Source: Kosakonia pseudosacchari (GTDB lineage: Bacteria > Pseudomonadota > Gammaproteobacteria > Enterobacterales > Enterobacteriaceae). Taken from it: a stretch of DNA of 64,000 bases. A program made the position numbers and the translations under genes. The notes under the pieces are model-generated. The model saw only the letters and a list, made by a program, of their open reading frames with translations. It did no database searches and had not been told where the DNA came from. Within the stretch, counting starts at the first letter, position 1. Every line of letters begins with the position of its first letter. Of the stretch, positions 50,475 through 60,555 are shown one piece after another. The stretch spans positions 496,001-560,000 of the forward strand of contig NZ_FXWP01000009.1 in assembly GCF_900184035.1 (NCBI RefSeq). The letters run 5' to 3'.

Positions 50475-51695
50475 TTAGCCCAGCAACTGATGAATACGTT
50501 TCAGGCCAGCCACCAGACGATCCACCTCTTCTTCTGTATTGTACATAACCAATGACGCGCGACACATGGCGGGAACATTGTAAAACGCCATCAACGGCAT
50601 CGCACAGTGATGCCCGGTACGCACCGCAATACCGTAATTATCGAGGAAACTGCCGACATCATAGGCATGATGTTTCCCAAGATTAAACGCGATTACCCCC
50701 TGGCGCTGCGTCGGGCCATACAGTGTCAGATCCGGCACTTCTGCCAGCGCGTTGAGTGCGTAATGCATTAACGTCTGCTCGTATTCACCAATCGCTTCCA
50801 GCCCTAACTTATTGACATACTCAATCGCCGCGCCAAGCCCAATAATGCCGCCTGTGTTCGGCGTACCGGCCTCAAAACGCCACGGCGCTTTCGCATAAGT
50901 TGTGCCTTCGATCAGGCTCACAGTGGCGATCATCGAACCGCCCCCTTCCCACGGTGGCATATCCTGCAAGATAGCCTCTTTGGCATATAACACGCCGATA
51001 CCCGTCGGCCCGTACAATTTATGGCCGGAGAAAACATAGAAATCGCAGTCCAGCGCCTGCACATCCACCGGATGGTGCATGACCGCCTGTGCGCCATCCA
51101 CCAGCACTTTCGCGCCATGTTGATGTGCCAGCGCAATGATTTCCGCCACCGGGTTTTCGGTGCCCAGCACGTTCGACACCTGCGTGATCGCCAGTAGCCG
51201 CGAGCGTTCATCCAGCAGCGTGGGCAACACGTCCAGCTGCAGCGTGCCATCCTGGTTAAGCGGGATCACACGTAACTCTGCGCCCACGCGCTCGCACAGC
51301 ATCTGCCACGGCACGATATTGGCATGGTGTTCCATCGCGCTAATGATAATGTTGTCGCCCGCGCGCACCTGCCTGTTCCCCCAGCTGTTCGCCACCAGGT
51401 TAATTCCCTCGGTCGTGCCGCGCACAAACACCAGCTCTTCGGGCAAACGTGCATGAAGAAACGCCGCTGCCTGCACCCGCACATTTTCCATCCGCTGAGT
51501 GGCTTCCGCGCTCAGCGTATGAATACCGCGGTGTACCGCCGCATAACCGTGGCGGAAAAATTCAGCTTCGGCATCAATCACCGGGTTCGGTTTTTGCGCA
51601 CTGGCCGCACTGTCGAGATAGGCCAACGGTAGTCCGTTCACTTCACGCTGTAGCACCGGGAAATCGGCGCGAACGGCGTTCACGGGAAAACTCAT
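50475..51695 (-). CDS. sufS: SufS, cysteine desulfurase
   Basis: 406 residues as in E. coli. Fold-type I PLP enzyme with the Lys in [13 protein letters not shown] (about 226) and catalytic Cys in RTGHHCAMP (about 364). It strips sulfur from cysteine for Fe-S clusters in stress. Its ATG shares four bases with the sufD stop (ATGA overlap). Confidence 0.98.
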   Translation of the reverse strand: MSFPVNAVRADFPVLQREVNGLPLAYLDSAASAQKPNPVIDAEAEFFRHGYAAVHRGIHTLSAEATQRMENVRVQAAAFLHARLPEELVFVRGTTEGINLVANSWGNRQVRAGDNIIISAMEHHANIVPWQMLCERVGAELRVIPLNQDGTLQLDVLPTLLDERSRLLAITQVSNVLGTENPVAEIIALAHQHGAKVLVDGAQAVMHHPVDVQALDCDFYVFSGHKLYGPTGIGVLYAKEAILQDMPPWEGGGSMIATVSLIEGTTYAKAPWRFEAGTPNTGGIIGLGAAIEYVNKLGLEAIGEYEQTLMHYALNALAEVPDLTLYGPTQRQGVIAFNLGKHHAYDVGSFLDNYGIAVRTGHHCAMPLMAFYNVPAMCRASLVMYNTEEEVDRLVAGLKRIHQLLG

Positions 51696-52963
51696 ACTCT
51701 GCCCCCTGCCAGGCGCTGGCTGATACGCGCCAGAACCTGTTGTTTCAATGCTTCGTCGCTAATGGCTTCCGTCAGTTCAGCCGCGAAGGCATGGATTATC
51801 ATCTGTTGCGCCGCCTGTTGATTGATCCCTCGCGAGCGCAAATAAAACATCTGTTCATCATCAATGCGGCCAACGGTCGCGCCATGGCTGCATTTCACAT
51901 CATCGGCATAAATTTCCAGTTGTGGCTTGGTGTCCACTTCAGCCAGACGACCGAGCAACAGATTATTGTTGGTCATCTGCCCGTCGGTTTTGATGGCATG
52001 TTGCGCAACTTTGATCAGACCATTAAACACCGCCCGGCCTTTATCGCTGACGATGGTTTTATGTAGCTGGCGGCTGTTGCAGTAGCCCTGATTATGCTCA
52101 AGCCAGGTACGGGTATCGCATACTTCCGCTTTCACCGGCATCGCCAGACTATTGATGCGCAACTGCGTGTTTTCGCCATTAAGTTGCGTACTGGTGTTAT
52201 GACGCAACACCGCGCCGCCGAGCAGGAAACTGTGACTATCTGCCGCCGCATCTGCCGCCAGCAAGAGGTCATTATGCGCAAAGTGGTAGCTTTGCGGGTT
52301 TTCGAATGCCAGCTTGACGTGGTGCAGGTGCGCATTCGCCGCCACATTCATCGTCAGGCGTGAACCTGTAAAGTGGCGCGCATCGTTCAGGCTGACGTAA
52401 TGTTCATAAACTGTCGCTTCCGCCCCCAGGCCAAGCTCAAGATGGTGGCGATAATGGGCGGTATTCATCTCCTCGCCCGCCAGCCCTTGAGTAATGTGCA
52501 TAAGCAGCAACGGCTTAGCTGGCCGCTGGTTTCGCGCCACCTGAATCCAGGTCACGCTCTGCGCCAGGCTTTCTGTCAGATGCAGGAATACTTCCGGCTG
52601 CACCGGCGCAGGCAGCGCCTCTCGCACATCAGCAAAAGTGACATCAAAACCGGAACCCGCCGTGTCGTCACTCAGCGCCGCGTTAAATTGACCATCAACA
52701 AACACCAGCCGCACGGCGTCCACCGGCAGCGCCAGCGTATCGCGCTGCGCGGCACCGATAGTGCCATAGGTGCTAACAAACTGGCTGTTCAGCAACCCTT
52801 CCAGCGGCGTGTATTTCCAGTTTTCATGTTTGCGCGTCGGCAATCCTAAACGCAGCATTTGCTGCAGATGCTGCTGCGCCGATTCAGAACGCGCGCCGCC
52901 CTGCGTTTCAAACAGATGATGCCACTGTTGCAGCGCGTTACTGCTGTTCGGTAAGCCAGCCAT
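51692..52963 (-). CDS. sufD: SufD, Fe-S scaffold subunit
   Basis: 423 residues from ATG 52963 ([20 protein letters not shown]), matching E. coli; a longer frame start is not needed. Beta-helix core with [15 protein letters not shown] and the Fe-binding His region [12 protein letters not shown] near the C-terminus. It forms SufBC2D. Its N-terminal 26 bp overlap sufC and its end overlaps sufS. Confidence 0.97.
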   Translation of the reverse strand: MAGLPNSSNALQQWHHLFETQGGARSESAQQHLQQMLRLGLPTRKHENWKYTPLEGLLNSQFVSTYGTIGAAQRDTLALPVDAVRLVFVDGQFNAALSDDTAGSGFDVTFADVREALPAPVQPEVFLHLTESLAQSVTWIQVARNQRPAKPLLLMHITQGLAGEEMNTAHYRHHLELGLGAEATVYEHYVSLNDARHFTGSRLTMNVAANAHLHHVKLAFENPQSYHFAHNDLLLAADAAADSHSFLLGGAVLRHNTSTQLNGENTQLRINSLAMPVKAEVCDTRTWLEHNQGYCNSRQLHKTIVSDKGRAVFNGLIKVAQHAIKTDGQMTNNNLLLGRLAEVDTKPQLEIYADDVKCSHGATVGRIDDEQMFYLRSRGINQQAAQQMIIHAFAAELTEAISDEALKQQVLARISQRLAGGRV

Positions 52964-53684
52964 AGCCCTGCTCCTCCAGTTGCTTAACCAGCGTGAAATC
53001 ACCGGATTTCACGATGCGCCCCTGATACAACACATGGACGAAATCCGGCTTGATGTAATCCAGGATCCGCTGGTAGTGCGTGACAATGATAAATGCGCGT
53101 TTTTCGTCACGCAGCGCATTCACCCCTTCGGCAACAATTTTCAGCGCATCAATATCAAGGCCGGAGTCCGTTTCATCCAGAATGCACAGGTCAGGTTCCA
53201 GCACCGCCATTTGCAGAATGTCGTTACGTTTTTTCTCACCGCCGGAGAAGCCAACATTGACCGAACGGGTCAGCAAATCTTCCGGCATTTTCAGCAGCTT
53301 GATTTTGTCTTCCATCAGATCCTGGAAGTCAAACCGATCCAGCGCCTCTTCGCCGCGATACTCACGTACCGCATTAAGCGCCGTTTGCAGGAAGAACTGG
53401 TTACTGACGCCGGGGATCTCCACCGGATACTGGAACGCCATAAATACGCCTTCGCCGGCGCGGTCTTCCGGCGACAGCTCCAGTAAATCTTTGCCTTTAA
53501 ACTCGACGCTGCCGCCTACCACTTCATAATCTTCACGTCCGGCCAGCGTCGCAGAAAGCGTGCTTTTCCCGGAGCCGTTCGGTCCCATAATCGCGTGAAC
53601 TTCACCGGGGCGCACCTCCAGGCTCAGGCCACGCAGAATCGCTTTATCTTCAACGCTTACCTGCAAGTCTTTAATACTTAACAT
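52938..53684 (-). CDS. sufC: SufC, ABC-type ATPase
   Basis: 248 residues. Walker A GPNGSGKST, signature SGGEKKR, Walker B LCILDETDSGLD are present. It powers conformational change of the SufBCD scaffold. Central gene of the suf operon. Confidence 0.98.
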   Translation of the reverse strand: MLSIKDLQVSVEDKAILRGLSLEVRPGEVHAIMGPNGSGKSTLSATLAGREDYEVVGGSVEFKGKDLLELSPEDRAGEGVFMAFQYPVEIPGVSNQFFLQTALNAVREYRGEEALDRFDFQDLMEDKIKLLKMPEDLLTRSVNVGFSGGEKKRNDILQMAVLEPDLCILDETDSGLDIDALKIVAEGVNALRDEKRAFIIVTHYQRILDYIKPDFVHVLYQGRIVKSGDFTLVKQLEEQGYGWLTEQQ

Positions 53685-53701
53685 TTCTTATCCTTTAATC
53701 C

Positions 53702-55189
53702 TTAACCGACGCTGTGTTCAAGGCTGATAGCCAGCAGTTTTTGCGCTTCAACGGCAAACTCCAGCGGCAGTTCAGAGAAGACATCTTTACAGAAGCCGTT
53801 GACGATCATGGAGATAGCATCGTCTTCACTGATTCCGCGTTGCAGGCAATAGAAGAGTTGGTCTTCACCGATACGCGATGTCGTGGCTTCATGCTCAAGT
53901 TGCGCGCTGTTATTCCGGCACTCGACATACGGGAAGGTATGCGCCCCGCAATCTGGGCCGATCAGCATCGAGTCGCACTGGGTGAAATTACGGGCATTGG
54001 TCGCGGTCGGCATAATTTTCACCAGCCCCCGATAGCTGTTCTGGCTATGCCCGGCGGAGATCCCTTTCGAAATAATCGTCGATTTGGTGTTCTTGCCGAT
54101 ATGGATCATCTTGGTGCCGGTGTCCGCCTGCTGATGTCCGCTGGTCAATGCGACGGAGAAGAACTCACCGATCGAGTTATCGCCGCGCAGAATACAGCTC
54201 GGGTATTTCCAGGTAATGGCGGATCCCGTTTCAGACTGCGTCCATGACATCTTGCTGTTTTCGCCTTCGCACAGCGCACGCTTGGTCACAAAATTGAGGA
54301 TGCCACCGGTGTTGTTATCCCCCGGGAACCAGTTTTGCACCGTGGAGTATTTCACTTCCGCGTCTTTGTGGATGATCACTTCCACCACTGCCGCGTGCAG
54401 CTGATAGCTGTCGCGCACCGGTGCGGAACACCCTTCGATATAGCTGACGTAGCTCCCTTCATCCGCCACCAGAATGGTGCGCTCGAACTGGCCGGTTTTT
54501 TCCGCGTTAATGCGAAAATAGGTCGACAGTTCCATCGGGCAACGCACGCCTTTCGGGATGTAGATAAACGTGCCGTCAGAGGCAACGGCGGCGTTAAGCG
54601 CGGCGAAAAAGTTGTCATTAGAGGGCACCACCGTTCCGAGGTATTTTTTTACCAGTTCCGGGTGGTCATGTATCGCCTCGCCGAACGAGCAGAAGATGAT
54701 TCCTTGCTCAGACAATTTTTCACGGTAGGTCGTCGCCACGGAGACGGAGTCAAAAATGGCATCGACTGCCACTTCTTTGCCTTCGCGCACCGGGACGCCG
54801 AGTTGGTTAAACGCCTCTTCAACTTCTTCCGTCAGCCAGGCATTTGCGCCGGTCTGTTGCACCGCGCCGGGCTGTGAGGCGCACGTGTCGTCGCAGTTGC
54901 CACAGGAAGGTGCGGAGTAGTAACTGTAATCCTGATAATCCAGTTTTTCGTAATGGGCTTTCAGCCAGTGTGGCTCTTCCATCTCCAGCCACGCCCGGAA
55001 AGCGTTCAGGCGAAATTCGAGCATCCATTCTGGCTCATTGCGTTTCGCTGAAATGGCCCGCACGACATCTTCATTGATGCCTTTTGCCAGCTCGTCAGTG
55101 CTTAACCTGGTAAAAAAGCCCTCTTTATAATTGAGGTTGCCGCCGGTCCAGATTTTGACATCGTCAGTTGCTTCAGTATTACGAGACAT
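53702..55189 (-). CDS. sufB: SufB, Fe-S scaffold subunit
   Basis: 495 residues, the E. coli length, from ATG 55189 ([20 protein letters not shown]). Cys in [11 protein letters not shown] near residue 405 is the scaffold acceptor; beta-helix core as SufD. It assembles the nascent Fe-S cluster. The start is set by the family N-terminus; the ORF runs further upstream. Confidence 0.98.
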   Translation of the reverse strand: MSRNTEATDDVKIWTGGNLNYKEGFFTRLSTDELAKGINEDVVRAISAKRNEPEWMLEFRLNAFRAWLEMEEPHWLKAHYEKLDYQDYSYYSAPSCGNCDDTCASQPGAVQQTGANAWLTEEVEEAFNQLGVPVREGKEVAVDAIFDSVSVATTYREKLSEQGIIFCSFGEAIHDHPELVKKYLGTVVPSNDNFFAALNAAVASDGTFIYIPKGVRCPMELSTYFRINAEKTGQFERTILVADEGSYVSYIEGCSAPVRDSYQLHAAVVEVIIHKDAEVKYSTVQNWFPGDNNTGGILNFVTKRALCEGENSKMSWTQSETGSAITWKYPSCILRGDNSIGEFFSVALTSGHQQADTGTKMIHIGKNTKSTIISKGISAGHSQNSYRGLVKIMPTATNARNFTQCDSMLIGPDCGAHTFPYVECRNNSAQLEHEATTSRIGEDQLFYCLQRGISEDDAISMIVNGFCKDVFSELPLEFAVEAQKLLAISLEHSVG

Positions 55190-55197
55190 AGTACCGC

Positions 55198-55554
55198 CTA
55201 TACCCCGAAACTTTCGCCACAGCCGCATTCGTGCTGAGCTTTCGGGTTATGAAATTTGAAGATCTGATTTAAACCTTCACGCACGTAATCTACTTCGGTG
55301 CCGTCAATAAACGGCATCGCCTGCAGCGGTACGTAAAGGCGTGCGCCGTCAGATTCGTAAAGCAAATCGTCTTCGTTCGGTTCCGTCACGGTATCGAGTA
55401 CATAGCCAAAACCTGCGCACCCCGTCTGCTTGATACCCAGCCGTACACCGAGTACTCCGGCCTGCTTACTGACCAGCGCACGGATATGTTCTGCGGCAGC
55501 GGGTGTCATGGTTAGCCCCCGCCACGTAAAATCTTGCGGATTAAATGATTCCAT
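55198..55554 (-). CDS. sufA: SufA, A-type Fe-S carrier
   Basis: 118 residues (E. coli 122). Three conserved cysteines are in [10 protein letters not shown] and HECGCGESF. It passes clusters from SufBCD to target proteins. First gene of the operon. The N-terminus is slightly shorter than in E. coli ([11 protein letters not shown]). Confidence 0.96.
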   Translation of the reverse strand: MESFNPQDFTWRGLTMTPAAAEHIRALVSKQAGVLGVRLGIKQTGCAGFGYVLDTVTEPNEDDLLYESDGARLYVPLQAMPFIDGTEVDYVREGLNQIFKFHNPKAQHECGCGESFGV

Positions 55555-56001
55555 CGTTTACCTCACATCAGCAGATCAAAGGCTCATAATGCTATGTTAG
55601 TGATAATGATTATCACTTCAACCTCTTTTCCGAAGGGTTATTACCCATGAGTCCCTTTTTTCGGCACATGGTATAAGCATAGACTCTGCGCCAGGGCTTT
55701 ACAGGTAAGTGAAAATTTGTTTAATAAATTGATAAATAATGATTTTAGAGGGCACTGCGGCGAATAAGGGGTAAAAAAGAAAAGATGTATAGTCAATACC
55801 TATTATTGAGATAGGGTGTTGGTATTTCTTAATGAAAAAAGTGACTCGCTTAGTAAAACATTACCTTTTCGCAAAACGGCGTCTTAAACGCATAACCCCA
55901 ACTTCAGCGCTTTGCGTTTTCAAAATTAATCTCCAGTGATATCAATAGGCCGCATGTCGACGGCAAAATAGTCATAGTAAAAAGTTGAACCGGATGCTGG
56001 A
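55555..56001. other. Intergenic region sufA - small membrane protein
   Basis: 447 bp, AT-rich, with the suf promoter and Fur box at the sufA end. E. coli has sites for IscR, IHF and OxyR in the equivalent upstream region; I did not identify them securely. No gene is supported here. Confidence 0.55.
55599..55617. promoter_or_regulatory. Fur box of the suf operon
   Basis: AGTGATAATGATTATCACT is a 19-bp palindrome broken only at the centre and fits the Fur consensus GATAATGATAATCATTATC. It lies 45 bp upstream of sufA, so suf is repressed by iron-loaded Fur. Confidence 0.9.
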
Positions 56002-56190
56002 ATGAGTGTCCGAAAACAAGGATTTTTGACCACATTTGAGCAAGTTATGGATAAAACGGCGTTGATTTTGTTGTTGCTTGCGGTGGTGGTTCTGGTGGTG
56101 GGTTTATGGTCAATTTTCAGCGAAACGCTGTGGGTAGTAGCCAGCTTCCTGGAAACGTTGCTTTACCCAACTATCTCCACGCCGGAGTGA
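56002..56190 (+). CDS. Hypothetical small single-span membrane protein
   Basis: 62 codons from ATG 56002, or 47 from an internal ATG 56047. One strongly hydrophobic segment (ALILLLLAVVVLVVGLWSIF) is followed by a predicted short amphipathic region. Ribosome sites for either start are weak, so the gene is tentative. It precedes the alpha/beta hydrolase. I do not recognise it; E. coli ydiH, found here in K-12, is a different protein. Confidence 0.5.
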   Translation: MSVRKQGFLTTFEQVMDKTALILLLLAVVVLVVGLWSIFSETLWVVASFLETLLYPTISTPE

Positions 56191-56349
56191 CGTTATGGTG
56201 TTCTGGTCGCGACAGGAAAATGGCTCTGGAATAAGAGAAAACTGTCGAAAAAGAAGAAATGCCCCTCTCATTTCTGAGATAAAGTCAGCTATGTTCGGTT
56301 TTTTAAAAATGCGCTCACCTCGCTGGGCCATCAAACAAGGAGAGTATTG

Positions 56350-57141
56350 ATGCATGCAAAACCAATGATGTCTTTTTTAGATAGCGGCGCGGGTTTTCCC
56401 GTGCTGTTGGGCCATAGCTATTTGTTCGATAAATCGATGTGGTCGCCGCAAATAGAAACACTCAGCCAGCACTTTCGTGTGATAGCCCCGGATTTGTGGG
56501 GACATGGCGAATCCCCTGCTTTGCCTGGCTCCCCAGCCTCTCTGGCCGATATTGCCGCAGACCATTTGGCTTTAATGGATTCACTCAAGATCGACCAGTT
56601 TGCCGTGGTCGGCTTATCGGTTGGTGGAATGTGGGGAGCAGAACTCGCTGCCGCCGCACCTGCGCGTGTGAAGGCAATGATGTTATTTGATACCTTTATT
56701 GGTGATGAAACCGATGTGGCGCGTGAGCGTTACTTCGCGATGCTCAACGCCATCGATGCGACTGGCACCATTCCGCCAGCGTTGCTTGATTATATTGTCG
56801 GTCAATTTTATTCGCAGTTTGCCGCGCCTGCAGATGTTCAGCAGCTTACCGCATATCTTTCCTCACTTTCTGCGGAGCAGCTTCGCAAAAGCATCGTGCC
56901 GCTTGGTAAATTGATTTTCGGCCGACCAGATCGTATGAGCATTCTGGATGCTGTGGCTTGTCCGGCGCATGTGGCAACTGGCGAACTGGATCTGCCGCGC
57001 CCGCCAGTGGAAGGGCGACAGATGGCAGAAGCATTAGGTTGTGAATTCACGTTGATTCCTAATGCGGCGCATATCAGTAACCGGGAGAACCCCCAATGTG
57101 TTACGCAATTGATTGTCGATTTCCTGAAACAACATTGTTGA
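56350..57141 (+). CDS. Alpha/beta hydrolase
   Basis: 263 residues from ATG 56350 with AAGGAGAG upstream; a TTG one codon earlier is also in frame. The GHSYLFD, GLSVGGMWG (nucleophile Ser) and AAHISNRENP (His) motifs fit the fold, with an acid in the FGRPDR / GELDLPRP region. Similar proteins act as esterases, lactonases or 3-oxoadipate enol-lactonases; substrate not assigned. Not present in this K-12 segment. It ends in a strong terminator. Confidence 0.85.
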   Translation: MHAKPMMSFLDSGAGFPVLLGHSYLFDKSMWSPQIETLSQHFRVIAPDLWGHGESPALPGSPASLADIAADHLALMDSLKIDQFAVVGLSVGGMWGAELAAAAPARVKAMMLFDTFIGDETDVARERYFAMLNAIDATGTIPPALLDYIVGQFYSQFAAPADVQQLTAYLSSLSAEQLRKSIVPLGKLIFGRPDRMSILDAVACPAHVATGELDLPRPPVEGRQMAEALGCEFTLIPNAAHISNRENPQCVTQLIVDFLKQHC

Positions 57142-57790
57142 TTCCCCTTACATTGTAAAAGGCAGGTAATTTACACACCCGGCGATAGTTTAAGACTGAC
57201 CATTTCATTAACCGGACGGGAAACAGAATCAGATGATATGTTTCCCGTTTTTTTTCTGTTATTCCCAATCAGGTTATACCTGTCATAAAAATGTCATTAT
57301 ATTTTTATGTTCGCCCATCTATTTTTAAACGTATCCTAAATACATCTTCAATACGCCTGCTTAACATTGCCGCCCTAAAAGGTAATAAAGCTCCCGGCTT
57401 TTAAATACCCGCGTATTATCCGCAAACATCTTACTTATGGTTAATAGTGTTAATTCATTGGTGCTTTATTGCTGTAAGCCAAACACCGGGCAGGCGCTCG
57501 TTATGCTTATTCGCAGCCAATCACATTTATCACGACAAAACAACAACCTAACTCAAACCATACGTAAAAATCAAAATCATCAAACCAACTAAATATAAAC
57601 ATTAAGAATAATCTTCTCTGTTAATTTATAGATTTAAGCGATCATTTTCCTAAGAGTAATAGCTACAAACTATCAAAATAAGATAATCGATCATTTAAAA
57701 CAATTTTCAATCGTTATCCGGGCCTGTGTAGAATTAAAAATTGTTCATTAAGAATGTCCTGTTCTTTTGAGTAGGGGCTAAATCAGGAAA
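57142..57790. other. AT-rich intergenic region before the EAL gene
   Basis: 649 bp with the hydrolase terminator at the left end and nothing else identifiable. The last ~250 bp is very AT-rich, as expected of an H-NS-bound promoter. No gene on either strand is supported. Confidence 0.55.
57216..57255 (+). terminator. Rho-independent terminator of the alpha/beta hydrolase
   Basis: ACGGGAAAC / GTTTCCCGT 9-bp stem, 15-base loop and run of eight T residues. Confidence 0.85.
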
Positions 57791-58531
57791 ATGAAAATTA
57801 ACACACTGGAAATTAAAGGCAGAAAATTCCTGATGACGGCAGAGTTTCATCCCATCATTACGCTCTCAGGAAAAAAGATCCTCCGCTATCAAGCAGTAGC
57901 ACAATTCTATAACGGTGAGGATTTTCTCATTCCCGCTGAGCAAACAGGCGTGCTTCTCGAAGAAACGGCGGTCAACAGAAAAGTAACCGATTTTATTTTT
58001 GAGGTTATTTGTCATGTACTAAAAATGAAGGAAACCATGACGGTTTCCTTCATTTTATCGCCGCAGTTAATTAATGATATGGATTATCTTACCCAGCTCA
58101 TTGAACGCTGCCAGCACAATGATATTGCCCCGCAACGTATCGAAATTGAAGTCAGCAACAATCTTACTTACCCTCAATTTATCAGTAAGTTACCAGCATT
58201 AAAGCAAGCCAGAGAGTACGGTTTTATGGTTTCACTCGGTAAGTTTGGTTGCGGAAATGAACATGCAGAGCGCCTGCAATTGTTTGCATTCAATACCATC
58301 AAAATCGATCGTTCCCTTGTTGACGGCATTGCCCGCCACCCGGCAAAACTTTCAACACTGCACCGTTTCATTGACAGCGTGATACCAGCCGGGACGGATG
58401 TGATTTGTGAAGGCGTGGACAGCACCGCCGACCTCGCCCTGCTTAACAGGTATAACGCTGGCGGTATTCAGGGGTACACCTTTTCCCGCCCGCTGACCTT
58501 TAAGCAACTCCAGCTACTGGAAGGGTTCTGA
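57791..58531 (+). CDS. Degenerate EAL-domain protein (probably no phosphodiesterase activity)
   Basis: 246 residues covering just an EAL domain. The EAL motif is QAV (residues 34-36), the substrate-Asn position is Ile88 (FILS), the second metal Glu is Asn123 (EVSNN) and the DDFG motif is GKFG (150-153). Lys171 (IKIDRS), Glu207 (CEGVDS) and Gln227 (IQGYTF) are kept. Catalysis is therefore unlikely, as in YdiV/RflP, which bind proteins such as FlhDC. Not a clear YdiV orthologue. AGGAAA precedes the ATG closely. Confidence 0.88.
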   Translation: MKINTLEIKGRKFLMTAEFHPIITLSGKKILRYQAVAQFYNGEDFLIPAEQTGVLLEETAVNRKVTDFIFEVICHVLKMKETMTVSFILSPQLINDMDYLTQLIERCQHNDIAPQRIEIEVSNNLTYPQFISKLPALKQAREYGFMVSLGKFGCGNEHAERLQLFAFNTIKIDRSLVDGIARHPAKLSTLHRFIDSVIPAGTDVICEGVDSTADLALLNRYNAGGIQGYTFSRPLTFKQLQLLEGF

Positions 58532-58596
58532 ACCCGCACAAAAGCCGCTGGCGGACGATCGGTTAAAAGCGCTGCATCAGACTGGCTGCCCGTGTC

Positions 58597-58947
58597 TTAT
58601 TCCTCTGCGTTTTCGCGGGTGCAGATGATCGCTTTATCTTCAGTGTGCTTGCTGTCCGCGTAGAAAAAGGCTTTTTTGCCCGTTTCGATCTGCGTGATGA
58701 TATGGATCGCCGCCCAGTTGGTCGCCTTGTTTTGATCCTGGCTGTCGGTGTAAATCAGCGCGCGTCCGGAGTATTGATCGGAGATCTCATATGGCTTCTC
58801 CTGTGGATTCGTGTAATGTCGGCCATTGATAGTGAGCCCATCCGGTTCGACGCTGGCGCGGTATTCATCGCACTGCAGTGTGATGCCCGCAGCAGAGGAA
58901 TACGCCGATAATAAGGCTAAACAGCCGCCCGCAATAAACTTGACCAT
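58597..58947 (-). CDS. Hypothetical secreted protein
   Basis: 116 residues from ATG 58947 (GGGATGG upstream); a start two codons earlier is possible. Signal peptide up to about AYSSAAG. The mature part has Cys in ITLQCDEYR and another in AIICTRE, which could form a disulfide. No family was recognised. It lies on the reverse strand, convergent with the EAL gene, just downstream of lpxP. Confidence 0.75.
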   Translation of the reverse strand: MVKFIAGGCLALLSAYSSAAGITLQCDEYRASVEPDGLTINGRHYTNPQEKPYEISDQYSGRALIYTDSQDQNKATNWAAIHIITQIETGKKAFFYADSKHTEDKAIICTRENAEE

Positions 58948-58987
58948 AACCATCCCGTATACATTTTGTTGGCAACAGAATAATACA

Positions 58988-59007
58988 GCGCCCCTGAAAA
59001 GGGGCGC
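58988..59007 (-). terminator. Hairpin after lpxP
   Basis: GCGCCCCT, loop GAAA, AGGGGCGC, just past the lpxP stop on the reverse strand, followed by an AT-rich run. Termination is likely but the T tract is weak. Confidence 0.6.
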
Positions 59008-59018
59008 GTTAACAAAGG

Positions 59019-59936
59019 TTAGTTATAAAGCGAAGGTTCGCCGACCGGGCGGGTTTTAAAACGCCGGTGGATCCAGAGATACTGCTCCGGTGCGCGCAGA
59101 ATTTCGCGCTCAATCACTTTGTTCATGTAGCTGGCGGCGGCAAACTCATCCTGAACCGGATAGTCATTCATCGCCTGGCCGATATGCAGCGAATAACCAG
59201 AGCAATCCTCTTTGCGCACCATCGTGACCGTCAACATTTTTGCCCCGGAAAGGCGCGATAAAACGTAGGTGCCGTTGGTGGTTGCCGCGTTTTGAACACT
59301 AAAGAACGGGGCGAAAATACTGCCTTTGCGACCGTAATCCTGATCCGGCGCGAACCAAACGGCTTCCCCTTGTTTCAGCGCATTGACCAGGCCTTTCAGG
59401 TTACGGCGATCAATCATCGACTTATTGGAACGCATACGACCGCGCGTCTGTACCCACTCCATTAGCACATTATTATGGGGACGATAGGTCGCCATCATTG
59501 GCTGACAAAGCCCCATTACGCGCCCGCCTAACTCCAGCGACATAAAATGCACGCCGACCACCATCACGCCACACTGGCTGGCCTGGGCGGTCTGTAAATG
59601 CTGATAGCCTTCGACGTCAAACCAGCGGCGTACGCGCTTATCCGACCAAAACCACGCCATGCCGGTTTCAATCAACCCCATGCCCAACGACATAAAGTTT
59701 TTCGCAATCAGCCGCTCACGCAGCTCATCACTCATATGGGGGAAACAGAGTTCGAGATTACGGCGAGCGATACGCTCGCGACGTTGCAGGAATCGACGCG
59801 ATTGCCGACCGAGCCCCGCGCCAAAGCGGGCAAGAACAGGATAAGGAAGTTGAACAAGTAGCCAGAGTAAACCGAGTCCGGCCCATGTCACCCAATGTCG
59901 TGGGTGTAAAAACGCTAACTTAAATGATGTCATCAT
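59019..59936 (-). CDS. lpxP: LpxP-type lipid A palmitoleoyl/lauroyl acyltransferase
   Basis: 305 residues with one N-terminal membrane segment (about 15-38) and the acyltransferase HX4E-like motif in VGVHFMSLELGGRVMG. WFAPDQDYGRKGS and ATYRPHNN agree with LpxP better than with LpxL (which has WYAPDHDYGPRSS). It adds a secondary acyl chain to Kdo2-lipid IVA. In E. coli lpxP is elsewhere and induced in the cold. An alternative ATG one codon later is possible. Confidence 0.87.
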   Translation of the reverse strand: MMTSFKLAFLHPRHWVTWAGLGLLWLLVQLPYPVLARFGAGLGRQSRRFLQRRERIARRNLELCFPHMSDELRERLIAKNFMSLGMGLIETGMAWFWSDKRVRRWFDVEGYQHLQTAQASQCGVMVVGVHFMSLELGGRVMGLCQPMMATYRPHNNVLMEWVQTRGRMRSNKSMIDRRNLKGLVNALKQGEAVWFAPDQDYGRKGSIFAPFFSVQNAATTNGTYVLSRLSGAKMLTVTMVRKEDCSGYSLHIGQAMNDYPVQDEFAAASYMNKVIEREILRAPEQYLWIHRRFKTRPVGEPSLYN

Positions 59937-60144
59937 TGTTACCTAAAAGCCTCTATTCAGTAGCGCTTAAAGAGACAATGAATCACTTCATCAGGTCATT
60001 ACGCGTTACAGCCAATCGCGCCGGTTGCAGATAACCGGGCGGTACATCCAGTGCCGGACAATATAGCACGAAGAGCTAAAATCTAATGCGCAGAATAATG
60101 AATAAAAAATGAAGATTTTTCGGCGGTTATCCCGCCGAAAATAA

Positions 60145-60555
60145 TCAGACGATTGCTGTGGTCAGCCGTGATGAACAGCACAGGCGGGATTGTTCGTCAT
60201 AAATATCGATTTGCCAGACCTGATGCCGCCCGCCCGTATGCAGCGCCCGACAGACACCGCGCACGCGCCCGCTACGCACCGAGCGCAAATGGTTGGCGTT
60301 AACCTCCAGCCCCACCACTTTCTGTTCCCCTTCTGTACACAAATAGCCTGCAACAGAACCGAGTGTTTCAGCGAGTACCACCGACGCGCCACCGTGTAAC
60401 AGGCCAAAAGGCTGATGAGTTCGTTGATCTACCGGCATGCTCGCCTCCAGCGCATCGTCACTGATGCGCTCAAAGTGAATATCCAGCAACCCCACCATAT
60501 TGCCATCACCCATTGCATTCAGGGCTTCCAGCGTAACCGCACGTTTCCAGATCAT
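60145..60555 (-). CDS. menI: MenI (YdiI), 1,4-dihydroxy-2-naphthoyl-CoA thioesterase
   Basis: 136 residues from ATG 60555, as in E. coli. Hot-dog fold thioesterase; HQPFGLLHGGASVVLAET has the conserved His-Gly and catalytic Glu. It acts in menaquinone synthesis. Its ATG overlaps the ydiJ stop by four bases, so translation is coupled. Confidence 0.95.
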   Translation of the reverse strand: MIWKRAVTLEALNAMGDGNMVGLLDIHFERISDDALEASMPVDQRTHQPFGLLHGGASVVLAETLGSVAGYLCTEGEQKVVGLEVNANHLRSVRSGRVRGVCRALHTGGRHQVWQIDIYDEQSRLCCSSRLTTAIV

